20,213 nt of DNA from positions 1-20,213 of the IMG/VR virus record IMGVR_UViG_3300046792_000374. One strand, given 5' to 3'. Source of the stretch: a virus. Below, one piece after another: positions 12,716-20,213 of the stretch (the stretch's first letter is position 1; each line of letters starts with the position of its first letter). The notes beneath the pieces were generated by a model. The model did not search any database and was not told the DNA's origin. It was given only the letters and a program-made list of their open reading frames with translations. Position numbers and translations under genes: made by a program.

Positions 12716-14737
12716 ATGGCAGCTTCAACCCTAGACGTCCGGGCCACCCTGCTACTGCAGTCCAAGGGGGCCTATGGCGAGGTGCGCAAGGTGGCGGCCG
12801 AGGTCCGGAGCCTGGGCGATGGCCTGAAAACCACCCGCAGCGCCTTCCGGGATATGGTCGGGCAGGCGGTGGCGTTCGGGGCGGCGTACATCGGGGTGAG
12901 GGCCATCACCAACGCCGTGGTGGGCCTGACCAAGAGCGCGGTGGCCTACACGAGCGAGCTCGAGGCCAACAAGATCGGCCTGCAGAGCGTGCTGGCGGCG
13001 GTGGAGAACACCGACTGGGAGACGGCGGGCAAGCGCGCCACGGCGGCCTTCACCCAGATCCGCGACATGGCGATCAAGAGTCCGGCGACCTCGGCCGAGA
13101 TGTTCGACATTTTCAATAGCATTGTCGGCCCGGTGGAATCGGCGGGCTTCTCGATGCAGAAGGTCCTGGACCTGACCCAGGACACGGTGCTGGCGGCCTC
13201 GGCCCTGAACGAGGATTTCCCCCAGGCCTCCCGAGACATCAACATGATGGCCCGAGGGCTGGCGGGCGCCCACGTGAAGCTCTTTTCCATGTTGAAGGCC
13301 ACCGGCGCGATCAAGGAGGACGCGGAGGCGTTCAACGTGATGGCCCCCGAGAAGCGCATCGCGGCGATCGCGGCGGGCCTGAAAAAGTTCGCCAAGGGAG
13401 GCGAGGCGTTCGGCTCGTCTTGGAAGGGCGTCACCAGCACGCTCACCGACATTTTCGACGCTTTGAAGGCCTCGGCTTTCTCCCCGATCTTGAAGATCAT
13501 GGGGCGCAACCTGGAGCGCTTCAACGGCTACATCCTCCGGCACCGGGTGGAGATCGAAACGTTCCTGCTCAACGTGGGGCGCGACCTCGGTAACCGGATC
13601 GACACGCTGTTCCAAAAAGCGGAGCAGGGGTTCGGGTACATCCTCGAGCACTGGGATCAGATCGTGGACCGGTTCCACCAGGTGGTGACCAAGGTGAAGG
13701 AGGTGGCGCCGATCATCGCTCGGGCGGCCCTGGCCTGGGAGCTCACCAACCTCGGCCGCAACGTGGTGGGCGGCGCGCTCTCGGGCGGCGCGGCCCTGGC
13801 GAACATGGCGGGCGGGGCGGGGGAAGGCGCGGGGGCGCTCATCGACCTGGTGAAAAAGAGCCGCGCGGCCGCTCCCGCTCCCGAGATCACGAGGGCGATG
13901 CAGTTCGAGAGCCACCTGGGCGGGGGCCTCACCGAGGCCATGATGGCCGGCGGCGGCGGTGGCGGGGCAGCAGCAGCGGAGGGCGGAGCGGCAGGGGCCG
14001 AGGGCGGCATGGCGGCGTTTAGCGCGAGCCTGGTGGCGCTCGGGCCCGTCCTGGCGGTGATCGCCGTAGCCATCGCGGCGGTGGTGGCGGTCGGCCTGGC
14101 CATGGCCGAGCAGTGGAAAAACGTGGTCACCATCTTTGGGGAGACCGGCGGCCAGACGATGGCGATGCTGGTGGAGTTCGGCAAGGCGCTCTGGAGCACG
14201 CTCGGGCCGATCCTCAAGCTCATCGGCTCGGTGCTGCTCATCCCGCTCAGCTCGATGTGGCTCGTTTTTACCACCCTGCTGCGGGGCCTTCTGTTCGCGC
14301 TCACCGCGGTATTCGACGTGCTCGGCTGGGTGACCAATGCCATTTATCAGGAGGTCAAGCCGGCGTTTGATTTCATATTCGAGCTGTTCAAGGACCTGGC
14401 AGCGTTCATCAATAAGGTGTTTGGTGAGGCGAGTTCGGCCCTGAAAAGCGCCAAGGGGCCCAAGGCCACCGAGGCCGAGCTTTCGACGGAGCCGAATGCC
14501 GATTATAGCCGCTGGCTCAATAACGCCCCGCTCAGCTCGAGCACCATGGATCTGAGCAAAGCCCCGAAGGGTGCGGTGAACATCACCCAGGACTTCCGGG
14601 GCAGCCGCATCGCGATCCGCCAGGAGTTTAAGGGGGACGCCGATCCGGATCGGATCGTGATGGCCCAGATGGACGCGCTCACCCGCCAGGCAGAGAACCG
14701 GATTTCCTCCGGCTACGCCGGCGCGCTCACGAGGTAA
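12716..14737 (+). CDS. Tape measure protein
   Basis: 673 aa from ATG 12716. It is mostly helical, with a tape-measure N-terminus: an amphipathic helix (GEVRKVAAEVRSLGDGLKTT), a hydrophobic patch at 47-72, then a conserved region at 75-260 (TSELEANKIGLQSVLA, IKSPATSAEMFDIFNSIVG, DFPQASRDINMMARGLAGAH). A Gly/Ala-rich linker spans 405-433, followed by hydrophobic segments at about 441-464 and 497-533 that could insert into the host membrane during DNA ejection. The C-terminus is Gln/Arg-containing and soluble. Tape measure length sets tail length: at the commonly cited 0.15 nm per residue this predicts a tail near 100 nm. It follows the chaperone pair as usual. Confidence 0.9.
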   Translation: MAASTLDVRATLLLQSKGAYGEVRKVAAEVRSLGDGLKTTRSAFRDMVGQAVAFGAAYIGVRAITNAVVGLTKSAVAYTSELEANKIGLQSVLAAVENTDWETAGKRATAAFTQIRDMAIKSPATSAEMFDIFNSIVGPVESAGFSMQKVLDLTQDTVLAASALNEDFPQASRDINMMARGLAGAHVKLFSMLKATGAIKEDAEAFNVMAPEKRIAAIAAGLKKFAKGGEAFGSSWKGVTSTLTDIFDALKASAFSPILKIMGRNLERFNGYILRHRVEIETFLLNVGRDLGNRIDTLFQKAEQGFGYILEHWDQIVDRFHQVVTKVKEVAPIIARAALAWELTNLGRNVVGGALSGGAALANMAGGAGEGAGALIDLVKKSRAAAPAPEITRAMQFESHLGGGLTEAMMAGGGGGGAAAAEGGAAGAEGGMAAFSASLVALGPVLAVIAVAIAAVVAVGLAMAEQWKNVVTIFGETGGQTMAMLVEFGKALWSTLGPILKLIGSVLLIPLSSMWLVFTTLLRGLLFALTAVFDVLGWVTNAIYQEVKPAFDFIFELFKDLAAFINKVFGEASSALKSAKGPKATEAELSTEPNADYSRWLNNAPLSSSTMDLSKAPKGAVNITQDFRGSRIAIRQEFKGDADPDRIVMAQMDALTRQAENRISSGYAGALTR

Positions 14738-14747
14738 CCCCCCAGCC

Positions 14748-15956
14748 ATGGCGTTCGGATTTGGTGACAGCCAGCCCGGGGGCTCGGTGGAAATCCGCCA
14801 GCTCGAGGGCGACCGCCCCACCACCGTGGTGCTGCGCGGCCGGGCGATGCCCCACCGCGGCGGGGTGGCCTGGGAGCTCGAGCAGGCGAGCAAAATGACG
14901 TTCTACCCGGGCAACCCGGTGGGCACCCAGCAGCTGCTCGGGCCGCGCGAGGGTTCCACCAAAATGGCCGGGATGTGGAAAGACCGGTTCCTTTCGGGGG
15001 CCATCGTCAAGGACGGGGATCCGGGCGCGGTGACGACGGCGCTGGACGCCGTCCAGCTGTTCACCGAGCTGTTGCGCTCGGGCCGCAAGGTGCGGGTGCA
15101 GTGGGCCTCGTTCGTGCGCTCGGGCATCATCAAGCGGTTCGAGGCTACCCCGGACCGGGCCCAAGATATCGCTTGGGAGCTCGATTTCGAGTGGCAGAGC
15201 CGCGATGACGAGGCGGCGCCCCGGGCGACCACCGAGCAGAGCGCTCCCTCTGGCCAGGACCTGCTCCGCCGACAGAACCAGCTCGAGGACGTGGCGAGCC
15301 TGGCCCCGCCGAGCGCGGCGGAGGAGCTCGCCCGAGAGCTCGCCAGCATCACCTCGATGCGCGCTCAGCTCGCGGGGCTGGTCGACAATCTGCGCACGGT
15401 CGAGACGGTGGTGAACACCCCGGCGGCCGTCCGGGGCGCCCTAGTGAGCGCTGCGCGGAGCCTCGTAACGCAGCTCGAGGACTTCCGCCAGCGGATCCTC
15501 GGGCCTCGCTCGAGCGCGCGCCAGGGCCAGACGAGCCAGCGCGTGAAAGGGGACTATCAGTCGCCCACCGCGGTTGGGCGGCGCGGGGCGCCTCCGCCGA
15601 GCAGTTCCAGCGTCCAGGAGCTGCAGTTCGAGATCTGGTGTCGCTCGATGGGGCAAGCCGCCGGCGGGCTCTCGTTTCAGATCCAGCGGCTGGTGCTCGA
15701 TGTGCTCACCCGCACCCAGCCGCGGACGGCCCGGATCATCACCGCCCAGCAGGGCGATACGCTCTACGCCATCGCCACGCGCTTCTACGGCAGCCCGGAT
15801 TTTGCCAATTTCCTGGCGCTCACCAACCGGCTCACCTCGGCCGTGGTGCCTCCCGGCTACCAGCTGCGGATCCCCGAGCGCCCCTTTGGCGCTTCGGCCC
15901 GGGTCGAGCCGCTCACCGCGACTCAGCCCGAAGTGGGCGACGGGCGGTGCTGCTAG
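14748..15956 (+). CDS. LysM-containing tail hub protein (XkdP/DNA-circularization-like)
   Basis: 402 aa from ATG 14748, 10 nt after the tape measure stop. Residues 10-160 are a beta-rich domain (VEIRQLEGDRPTTVVLRGRA, then KMTFYPGNPVGTQQLLGPRE, and VQWASFVRSGIIKRFEA with AWELDFEW). A charged coiled region covers 170-265. A Gly/Pro/Ser linker follows, then a LysM-like domain at about 328-376 (ARIITAQQGDTLYAIATRFY to PPGYQLRIP). In PBSX and related phages the gene between tape measure and hub encodes such a protein with a C-terminal LysM; it helps connect tube and hub, and LysM may contact peptidoglycan. The stop TAG shares one base with the next start (TAGTG). Confidence 0.75.
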   Translation: MAFGFGDSQPGGSVEIRQLEGDRPTTVVLRGRAMPHRGGVAWELEQASKMTFYPGNPVGTQQLLGPREGSTKMAGMWKDRFLSGAIVKDGDPGAVTTALDAVQLFTELLRSGRKVRVQWASFVRSGIIKRFEATPDRAQDIAWELDFEWQSRDDEAAPRATTEQSAPSGQDLLRRQNQLEDVASLAPPSAAEELARELASITSMRAQLAGLVDNLRTVETVVNTPAAVRGALVSAARSLVTQLEDFRQRILGPRSSARQGQTSQRVKGDYQSPTAVGRRGAPPPSSSSVQELQFEIWCRSMGQAAGGLSFQIQRLVLDVLTRTQPRTARIITAQQGDTLYAIATRFYGSPDFANFLALTNRLTSAVVPPGYQLRIPERPFGASARVEPLTATQPEVGDGRCC

Positions 15957-17872
15957 TGGCGGTGTTTCGTCCCTCGGCCCGGGTGCGCCTCCAGCTGCGG
16001 ATCGATGAGATGGCCGACACCGGAACGCTCGAGGGCAAGCTCGCCCACCCCGCCCCGGTGGGGGCGACGGCGGGCCGCACCTTGCCAGCGACCAAGGCCG
16101 GTGCGCGCGCGGCGCTCGAGAGCAATTTCCAGCGCCGGGTCACGCTCAACCAGAACCGGGCGAGCCTGGCGGTGGATGCCCTGGCCCGGGAGCGCAGCGA
16201 GCTCGACCGCGAGCGGCAAAGCCTGCAGGCCATCACCACCGAGGGCCAGGCCCAGGCGGTGCCGGACGCGATCGACGAAAGCCGCGGGACCCAGGACGAT
16301 CTGAATGTGATTTTCAGCGTGCTGCCCCGCTCGTGTTCCATCGAGCGCAACCCGCTCAAGGATGCCGACACCGCCCGGCTCACCTTCGATTTTCGGGATG
16401 TGCCGGTCGACCCGCGCATCGTGCGAGCGTGTTTCGTTGCCATCAGCATGGGCACGGTGAGCGCGGACGACTACGCGGCGGGCATGGAGGGGCAAACCCG
16501 CGATGACGGGAGCCTCCGGAGCCTGGTGGCCCACGAATCCGGCGAGGAGATGCGCCTCGAGAGCGCCACGCGCTTTACCGGCTTTGCCGACCGTTGGGAG
16601 GTGACCTATGGCGAGGACGGCGACACCATCGAGCTCAATTGTCGCGATGTCTCGTCCGTGCTGCGGGACCAGCCGCTCTACAACGGCACGGGCAAGGCCC
16701 AGACCGTCGACTACGGCAAACCCATCGAGGAGGCGGTCCAGGAGCTGGTCGACGGGTTCGTGGCGACCCGCGGGATCCGGGTGATCCTGGGCACCCCCAC
16801 CAACCCGGACAACCCCCTCGAGGTGCTCGCCCCGCCGAGCAAGGAGCCCCCGATCCACCTGCTGCCCAAGACGAGCAAGAAGCGTAAGGGCAAGCAGAGC
16901 AAGGCGGCACCCAAGGAGCCGAACCAAAAGCTCTGGGATCACATCCTCGATTGCACGCTCCGGCTCGGGCTGGTGCCGGTGATGCGGAGCTTTACGCTCT
17001 ACCTGCTCGAGCCGCGGGTGATGTTTGCCGACCTCGAGAGCGCGCGCAAAATGATCTGGGGCCGCAACGTCAAGGAGCTCCGGTTCGCGCGCAAGCTCGG
17101 GGGGATGAAATGCGAGACGATCGAGGTTCGCAGTTTCGACGCCTCGATCGGCCGGACGCGCTGGGCGCGCTACCCGGTGCTCAAGGGGGAGCCCTCGAGC
17201 GGCATCCTCGGCAAGAAGGGCAGCCCCCAGCCGGTCACCACCCGGGCCAGCCATGTAAGTGCCAACGGCACGGCGGACGAACGCGTGCGGGTGCTCAGCG
17301 TGCCGAACGTGGCCGACCTGAAAACGCTGGAACTGGTGGCGGAACAGACCTTCAACGAGATGGGGCGCCAGGAGATCGAGGGCACGGTGGAGACCCACGA
17401 GATCGATTCGTTCGAGAGCGAGCAGGAGGGGGACCTCCTCCGGTTGCTGCCGGGTGAGGCGCTCCAGATCCTGGTAGCCTCGCCGGTCGAGACGGGCAAC
17501 ACGCTCGCGGCCGAGCTCGCCCCCAAACCCGTCCGGGGGACGAGCAACCTGCAGGAGCTCCACGACCAGAGCGTGGCGCGCCGGGTCGTATACCTCGAGA
17601 GCCTCGGCATCGCGCGGGCGACCGCCGAGCGGCTGGCGGAGGCCCAAGAAAAGGTGCGCCTCATCAGCAGCTTTCGGGTCCAGAGCGTGCAGCTCGACTG
17701 GAGCGCGGAGGACGGAATCGAGATGGGGATCCATTTCTCCAATTTCGTGGTCGTGCGCGAAGCTCCCAAGGACGTCACCCCCACCAAGGGCCCCAAAAAG
17801 TCTCTTTCGGCGACCGCTCAAGGGGTGGGGGTGCCGCAAACGGCATTCATGCAGAACCCGGATCGGTTCTGA
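15956..17872 (+). CDS. Baseplate hub protein (gp27/gpD/XkdQ-like)
   Basis: 638 aa from GTG 15956, overlapping the previous TAG by one nt; in-frame sequence before it is a shadow of the LysM gene. Residues 1-110 hold an Ala/Arg-rich, partly coiled-coil N-terminus. From about 115 (NVIFSVLPRSCSIERNPLKD, TARLTFDFRDVPVDPRIVR) begins the hub domain, with EVTYGEDGDTIELNCRDVSS and VLRDQPLYN near residues 215-250; such beta tracts occur in gp27/gp44-type hub proteins. A Lys-rich segment (TSKKRKGKQSK) is near 300. The C-terminal third contains long helices, then SSFRVQSVQLDWSAEDGIEM. It is expected to form the trimeric hub under the tube. The stop overlaps the spike start (TGATG). Confidence 0.7.
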   Translation: MAVFRPSARVRLQLRIDEMADTGTLEGKLAHPAPVGATAGRTLPATKAGARAALESNFQRRVTLNQNRASLAVDALARERSELDRERQSLQAITTEGQAQAVPDAIDESRGTQDDLNVIFSVLPRSCSIERNPLKDADTARLTFDFRDVPVDPRIVRACFVAISMGTVSADDYAAGMEGQTRDDGSLRSLVAHESGEEMRLESATRFTGFADRWEVTYGEDGDTIELNCRDVSSVLRDQPLYNGTGKAQTVDYGKPIEEAVQELVDGFVATRGIRVILGTPTNPDNPLEVLAPPSKEPPIHLLPKTSKKRKGKQSKAAPKEPNQKLWDHILDCTLRLGLVPVMRSFTLYLLEPRVMFADLESARKMIWGRNVKELRFARKLGGMKCETIEVRSFDASIGRTRWARYPVLKGEPSSGILGKKGSPQPVTTRASHVSANGTADERVRVLSVPNVADLKTLELVAEQTFNEMGRQEIEGTVETHEIDSFESEQEGDLLRLLPGEALQILVASPVETGNTLAAELAPKPVRGTSNLQELHDQSVARRVVYLESLGIARATAERLAEAQEKVRLISSFRVQSVQLDWSAEDGIEMGIHFSNFVVVREAPKDVTPTKGPKKSLSATAQGVGVPQTAFMQNPDRF

Positions 17873-18684
17873 TGGGACGACGCAGCCGTCGCACCCCCGA
17901 TGCCCGCCGGATCGGAGCTGCGGTTTCGCACCCCGGCATCGACCCGCGTACCTGGGCCTCCTCCGGGCGCATCGATGAAGATCCGGACGCGGTGCATTTC
18001 GACGCGGGGGTGGGCTGGATCGTGGACGTGACCCTCACCGGTAGCGGCCTCGAGGATGACGAGTCGCGGCCCTGCCGGCTCGTGTCCTTCGGCTCGGCGG
18101 GGCAAGGCCGAGGCGAGTACCTGCCCCCCGCGCGCGGCGCGGAGGTGCTGGTGGTGGTGCCGGCGGGAGACATCGAGAGCGGACCGGTGGCGGTCGGGTA
18201 CCTCACCAACGAGGACGACGCCCACCCGCCCGACACCATCAACCAGATCCCCATTTCTCCCGAGTCCCCCTCGAGCTCGGATCTGTCCGTGTCTCCGTTT
18301 GACACCGAGATCGTGAGCAGCAGCCACCACCGCCGCGAGGAGTACGCCGGAGACCGCCACATCCAGGCCAAGAGCCAGATCATCGAGGCGACCGAAACGG
18401 TCAAGCTCGCGGTGCGCGATGCCCTGCAGAGCTACGTGCGGGGCGAGCGATTCGTGGAGGCCCTCAACGGCTGGATCGACGCGGTGACCAAATATGTCAC
18501 CAAGAACGGCGAGGCGGATCTGGCCGTGTATACGGCGCTCAATCTGCTGGCGCCCGGGTCGATTACCCCCGATCAGATCGGCGCGGTGGTGGCGGCCATC
18601 GTCCAGAGCGAGGACCAGAGAGCGCGCTTCCAGGCGGCGGCGGTGGCGGGCGATGCCCTGAGCGCGCGCATCAAGGGCGACTAG
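17872..18684 (+). CDS. Baseplate spike protein (gpV/gp5-like OB domain)
   Basis: 270 aa from ATG 17872, overlapping the hub stop as TGATG. Residues about 45-113 form an OB-fold pattern of the gp5/gpV/VgrG type: GWIVDVTLTGSG, then CRLVSFGSAGQGRGEYLPPA, RGAEVLVVVPAGD, and GPVAVGYL. After a Ser/Pro linker, a short run HIQAKSQIIEATETVKLAVR may be a single triple-helix turn. Residues 190-270 are helical and acidic/Ala-rich, unlike the long beta-helix tip expected in this family. The protein caps the hub and pierces the outer membrane; the N-terminal assignment is firm, the C-terminal role unknown. No lysozyme motif is present. Confidence 0.75.
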   Translation: MGRRSRRTPDARRIGAAVSHPGIDPRTWASSGRIDEDPDAVHFDAGVGWIVDVTLTGSGLEDDESRPCRLVSFGSAGQGRGEYLPPARGAEVLVVVPAGDIESGPVAVGYLTNEDDAHPPDTINQIPISPESPSSSDLSVSPFDTEIVSSSHHRREEYAGDRHIQAKSQIIEATETVKLAVRDALQSYVRGERFVEALNGWIDAVTKYVTKNGEADLAVYTALNLLAPGSITPDQIGAVVAAIVQSEDQRARFQAAAVAGDALSARIKGD

Positions 18685-18696
18685 CCGGCGGCCCCC

Positions 18697-18705
18697 TGGT
18701 ATCCT
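18697..18705 (+). promoter_or_regulatory. Candidate extended -10 element (TGGTATCCT)
   Basis: TGG then TATCCT (18700-18705), in a 30-nt gap, 9 nt before ATG 18715. The intervening GGGGGGAG is a possible but very close Shine-Dalgarno. The -35 is unclear. Confidence 0.45.
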
Positions 18706-18714
18706 CGGGGGGAG

Positions 18715-20213
18715 ATGAGCGCCCAAGTCAAGATCGACCAGGCCACCCTCGCCCCGGCGGGCACGGCTGGCAAGTCACGCACCGATGGCAAGAGCGGCGG
18801 CCAGCTGGTCACGCTCACCAATACGGGGCTCGGGACCACCACCCGATTCCGACTGCTCTGGGTGCCGCCCGGTGACACCACCGCGGTGGCCTCGCTGGTG
18901 CAGACGGGCCCGAAGGTGTGGACGTTCAGTCCCACGGCGAGCCAGCCGGGCACCTATCGGATCCAGCTCATCGAGGACGAGGGCCGCCCGAGCGAACGGC
19001 GCGAGGTCCGCACGTTCAAGGTGAGAACGCCGATCTTTGGCCTCACCATCCCGGCCCTGAACGAGGTGGGCGACGCGAGCGCCAGTATGGTCAATGCAGG
19101 CGCGGCGCAGATCGAGGCGGCCGAGGACAATGCCGACGATTACACGATCGCGAGCTTGAACACGCGGCGCTTTGCGGCGTGGTGGCGCTGGGTCCACGAG
19201 CTCACACTGGCGCTCGAGGCGACCTTTGTTCGCGCGACGGGCTCGGCCAACGGCTTTGCGAGCCGCACTGTTTACGATTTCTCCACCGCTCCCACCTTCA
19301 CGACGGCGGCGGACATCCCCCCCGGCAATTTCTTTCTGTGCATTTTGCGCGGCCCCTCCGGGGGCTCGGGTGCGGGCGCACGCGGGGCTAACACCAACGT
19401 CTTGGGCGGCGCGGCGAGCGGTGGCGGGGCCTGCCATCGCTGGCTGATGACCCGCCAGCAGTTCATCGCGATGCTACCCGTAGTGCTCACTTTGCCCGAT
19501 GGCGGCGCCGGCGGCACGCTCGCGGCCGGAGTGGGTTCGGCCAACGGCGGCAGCGGGGTGGCCGCCTCCGGCGGGGCGCTGTTTTCCGGAACCGGGTTCA
19601 AGGGCTTTGCAGGTTCGGGGGCTCCGGGTACGGGAGGCGGAGTCGCGGGCAACGGCGGGGGCGGCGGAGGCCTCTGGGGCAATGGCAACGTGCTCGCCAG
19701 CGGAAACGGCGGCCGTCCAGCGAGCACGGGCGCGAGCAGCGGCGGCGGCGGCAGCTCGACCGAGCACGATAACTATTCTTTTGGTGGCGGCTTTGGTGTG
19801 CAGAACTCGGGCGGTGCGGGCGCCGGCCTAGCCGGTAATGCCACCGATGGCGGCGGCGGAGGCGGAGGAGACCCTAACTCTGGCGGAATCGTCACCGCTG
19901 GCGGCAGTAGCCTACGCGGCAGCGCCGGCGGCGGCAGTGGCGGCACGACAGCCGCGGCGGCGGCGAGTAACGGCGGCGATGGCGGCTCGACGGGCAATTC
20001 GGCGACGGGTCTGGCCGTGGGAGGGGGCGGACTCGGTGGCCTGATTGCCGGGCCCAAGAACGGTACGCCGGGCGTGGATGCGACCGACACCGTTGGCGCC
20101 ACGGGCAGCGGCGGCGGCGCCTCGGCACGCGGTGCCGGGGCCCAGGCGGCAGGCGACGGCGCGGCGGGCGCGGCAGGCGGCGGTGGCGCGGGCGGCGGAG
20201 GAGCCGTCACATC
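18715..20213 (+). CDS. Glycine-rich tail fibre/adhesin, 3' end outside window
   Basis: Open from ATG 18715 to the last base (499 codons visible, no stop). Residues about 25-105 look like an immunoglobulin-like sandwich: GGQLVTLTNTGLGTTTRFRL, then WTFSPTASQPGTYRIQLIED. Residues 110-165 are a helical neck (IPALNEVGDASASMVN, then FAAWWRWVHELTLALEATF). From about 214 the chain is low complexity: very high Gly, with Ala, Ser, Thr and Asn, in runs such as GGGGGGLWGNGN and SAGGGSGGTT, interrupted by short hydrophobic or charged positions. Some phage adhesins fold polyglycine helices into a sandwich, and this tract could do the same; alternatively it is a disordered stalk. The position after the spike suits a host-contact protein. 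The receptor cannot be predicted. Confidence 0.7.
   Translation, partial: MSAQVKIDQATLAPAGTAGKSRTDGKSGGQLVTLTNTGLGTTTRFRLLWVPPGDTTAVASLVQTGPKVWTFSPTASQPGTYRIQLIEDEGRPSERREVRTFKVRTPIFGLTIPALNEVGDASASMVNAGAAQIEAAEDNADDYTIASLNTRRFAAWWRWVHELTLALEATFVRATGSANGFASRTVYDFSTAPTFTTAADIPPGNFFLCILRGPSGGSGAGARGANTNVLGGAASGGGACHRWLMTRQQFIAMLPVVLTLPDGGAGGTLAAGVGSANGGSGVAASGGALFSGTGFKGFAGSGAPGTGGGVAGNGGGGGGLWGNGNVLASGNGGRPASTGASSGGGGSSTEHDNYSFGGGFGVQNSGGAGAGLAGNATDGGGGGGGDPNSGGIVTAGGSSLRGSAGGGSGGTTAAAAASNGGDGGSTGNSATGLAVGGGGLGGLIAGPKNGTPGVDATDTVGATGSGGGASARGAGAQAAGDGAAGAAGGGGAGGGGAVT

Noticed and set aside
12752-14893. 713-codon minus-strand frame opposite the tape measure
   Set aside because: Composition typical of an antisense shadow (His/Arg/Leu/Gly-rich) with no recognisable fold; the plus frame is a convincing tape measure.
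15953-17839. 628-codon minus-strand frame opposite the hub gene
   Set aside because: Long only because GC-rich codons avoid stops in the complementary frame; no motif or start signal supports it.
1-20213. tRNA genes, CRISPR arrays, insertion sequences or attachment sites
   Set aside because: No cloverleaf-like segment, spaced repeat array, transposase motif or tRNA-end direct repeat was noticed by reading; a tRNAscan or repeat search could still find weak cases.

Overview
The window is a stretch of a tailed-phage (Caudoviricetes) or prophage genome encoding the head and a contractile tail. The evidence is the syntenic series scaffold, major capsid protein, head-tail connectors, gp10-like neck protein, tail terminator, large contractile sheath, tail tube, frameshifted tail-assembly chaperone pair, tape measure, LysM hub protein, gp27/gpD-like hub, gpV/gp5-like spike. 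Composition is strongly GC-rich and third codon positions are mostly G or C, so the host is a high-GC bacterium. A lipoprotein with a Leu/Ala-rich lipobox followed by Cys-Gly-Gly-Gly would suit a Gram-negative, possibly deltaproteobacterial or myxobacterial host, but that is only a hint. No integrase, terminase, portal, tRNA, IS or CRISPR was seen, so phage versus prophage is not decided.

Layout. (1) 2-820, + strand: the 3' end of a gene with a concanavalin/LamG-like domain, probably an adhesin or appendage protein. (2) 817-2572, - strand: an accessory cassette of five small genes, two of which are 48-codon membrane or exported proteins. It contains two GTGA start/stop overlaps and two copies of a 44-bp repeat placed 12-13 nt before start codons. 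(3) 2573-2695: divergent intergenic region. (4) 2696-4961: scaffold and major capsid protein. The capsid gene has its own promoter-like site and is followed by a perfect 11-bp hairpin. (5) 5048-5551: a moron-like gene for a predicted lipoprotein with a metzincin zinc-protease signature. (6) 5589-9118: head completion and neck genes, with two small or accessory proteins (a 46-aa Lys/Gly-rich protein and a zinc-ribbon protein). (7) 9164-18684: sheath, tube, chaperones G and GT (canonical slippery heptamer G GGA AAA in phase), tape measure, LysM hub protein, hub, spike. (8) 18715 to the end: a glycine-rich fibre or adhesin, incomplete at the window edge.

Most interesting observations. TAnnnT -10-like hexamers sit 6-9 nt before the start codons of several genes with no Shine-Dalgarno, often overlapping the upstream stop codon. 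This suggests many small promoters and leaderless transcripts inside a structural operon. The metzincin lipoprotein is an unusual cargo between capsid and connector genes. The minus-strand repeat conserves both arms of a short hairpin while the loop varies, and recalls the start-associated repeats known in some actinophages. The chaperone ribosome-binding site lies in the loop of an 8-bp inverted repeat that shares bases with a larger upstream hairpin. The tail sheath carries a large insertion with two hook-IN-like repeats.
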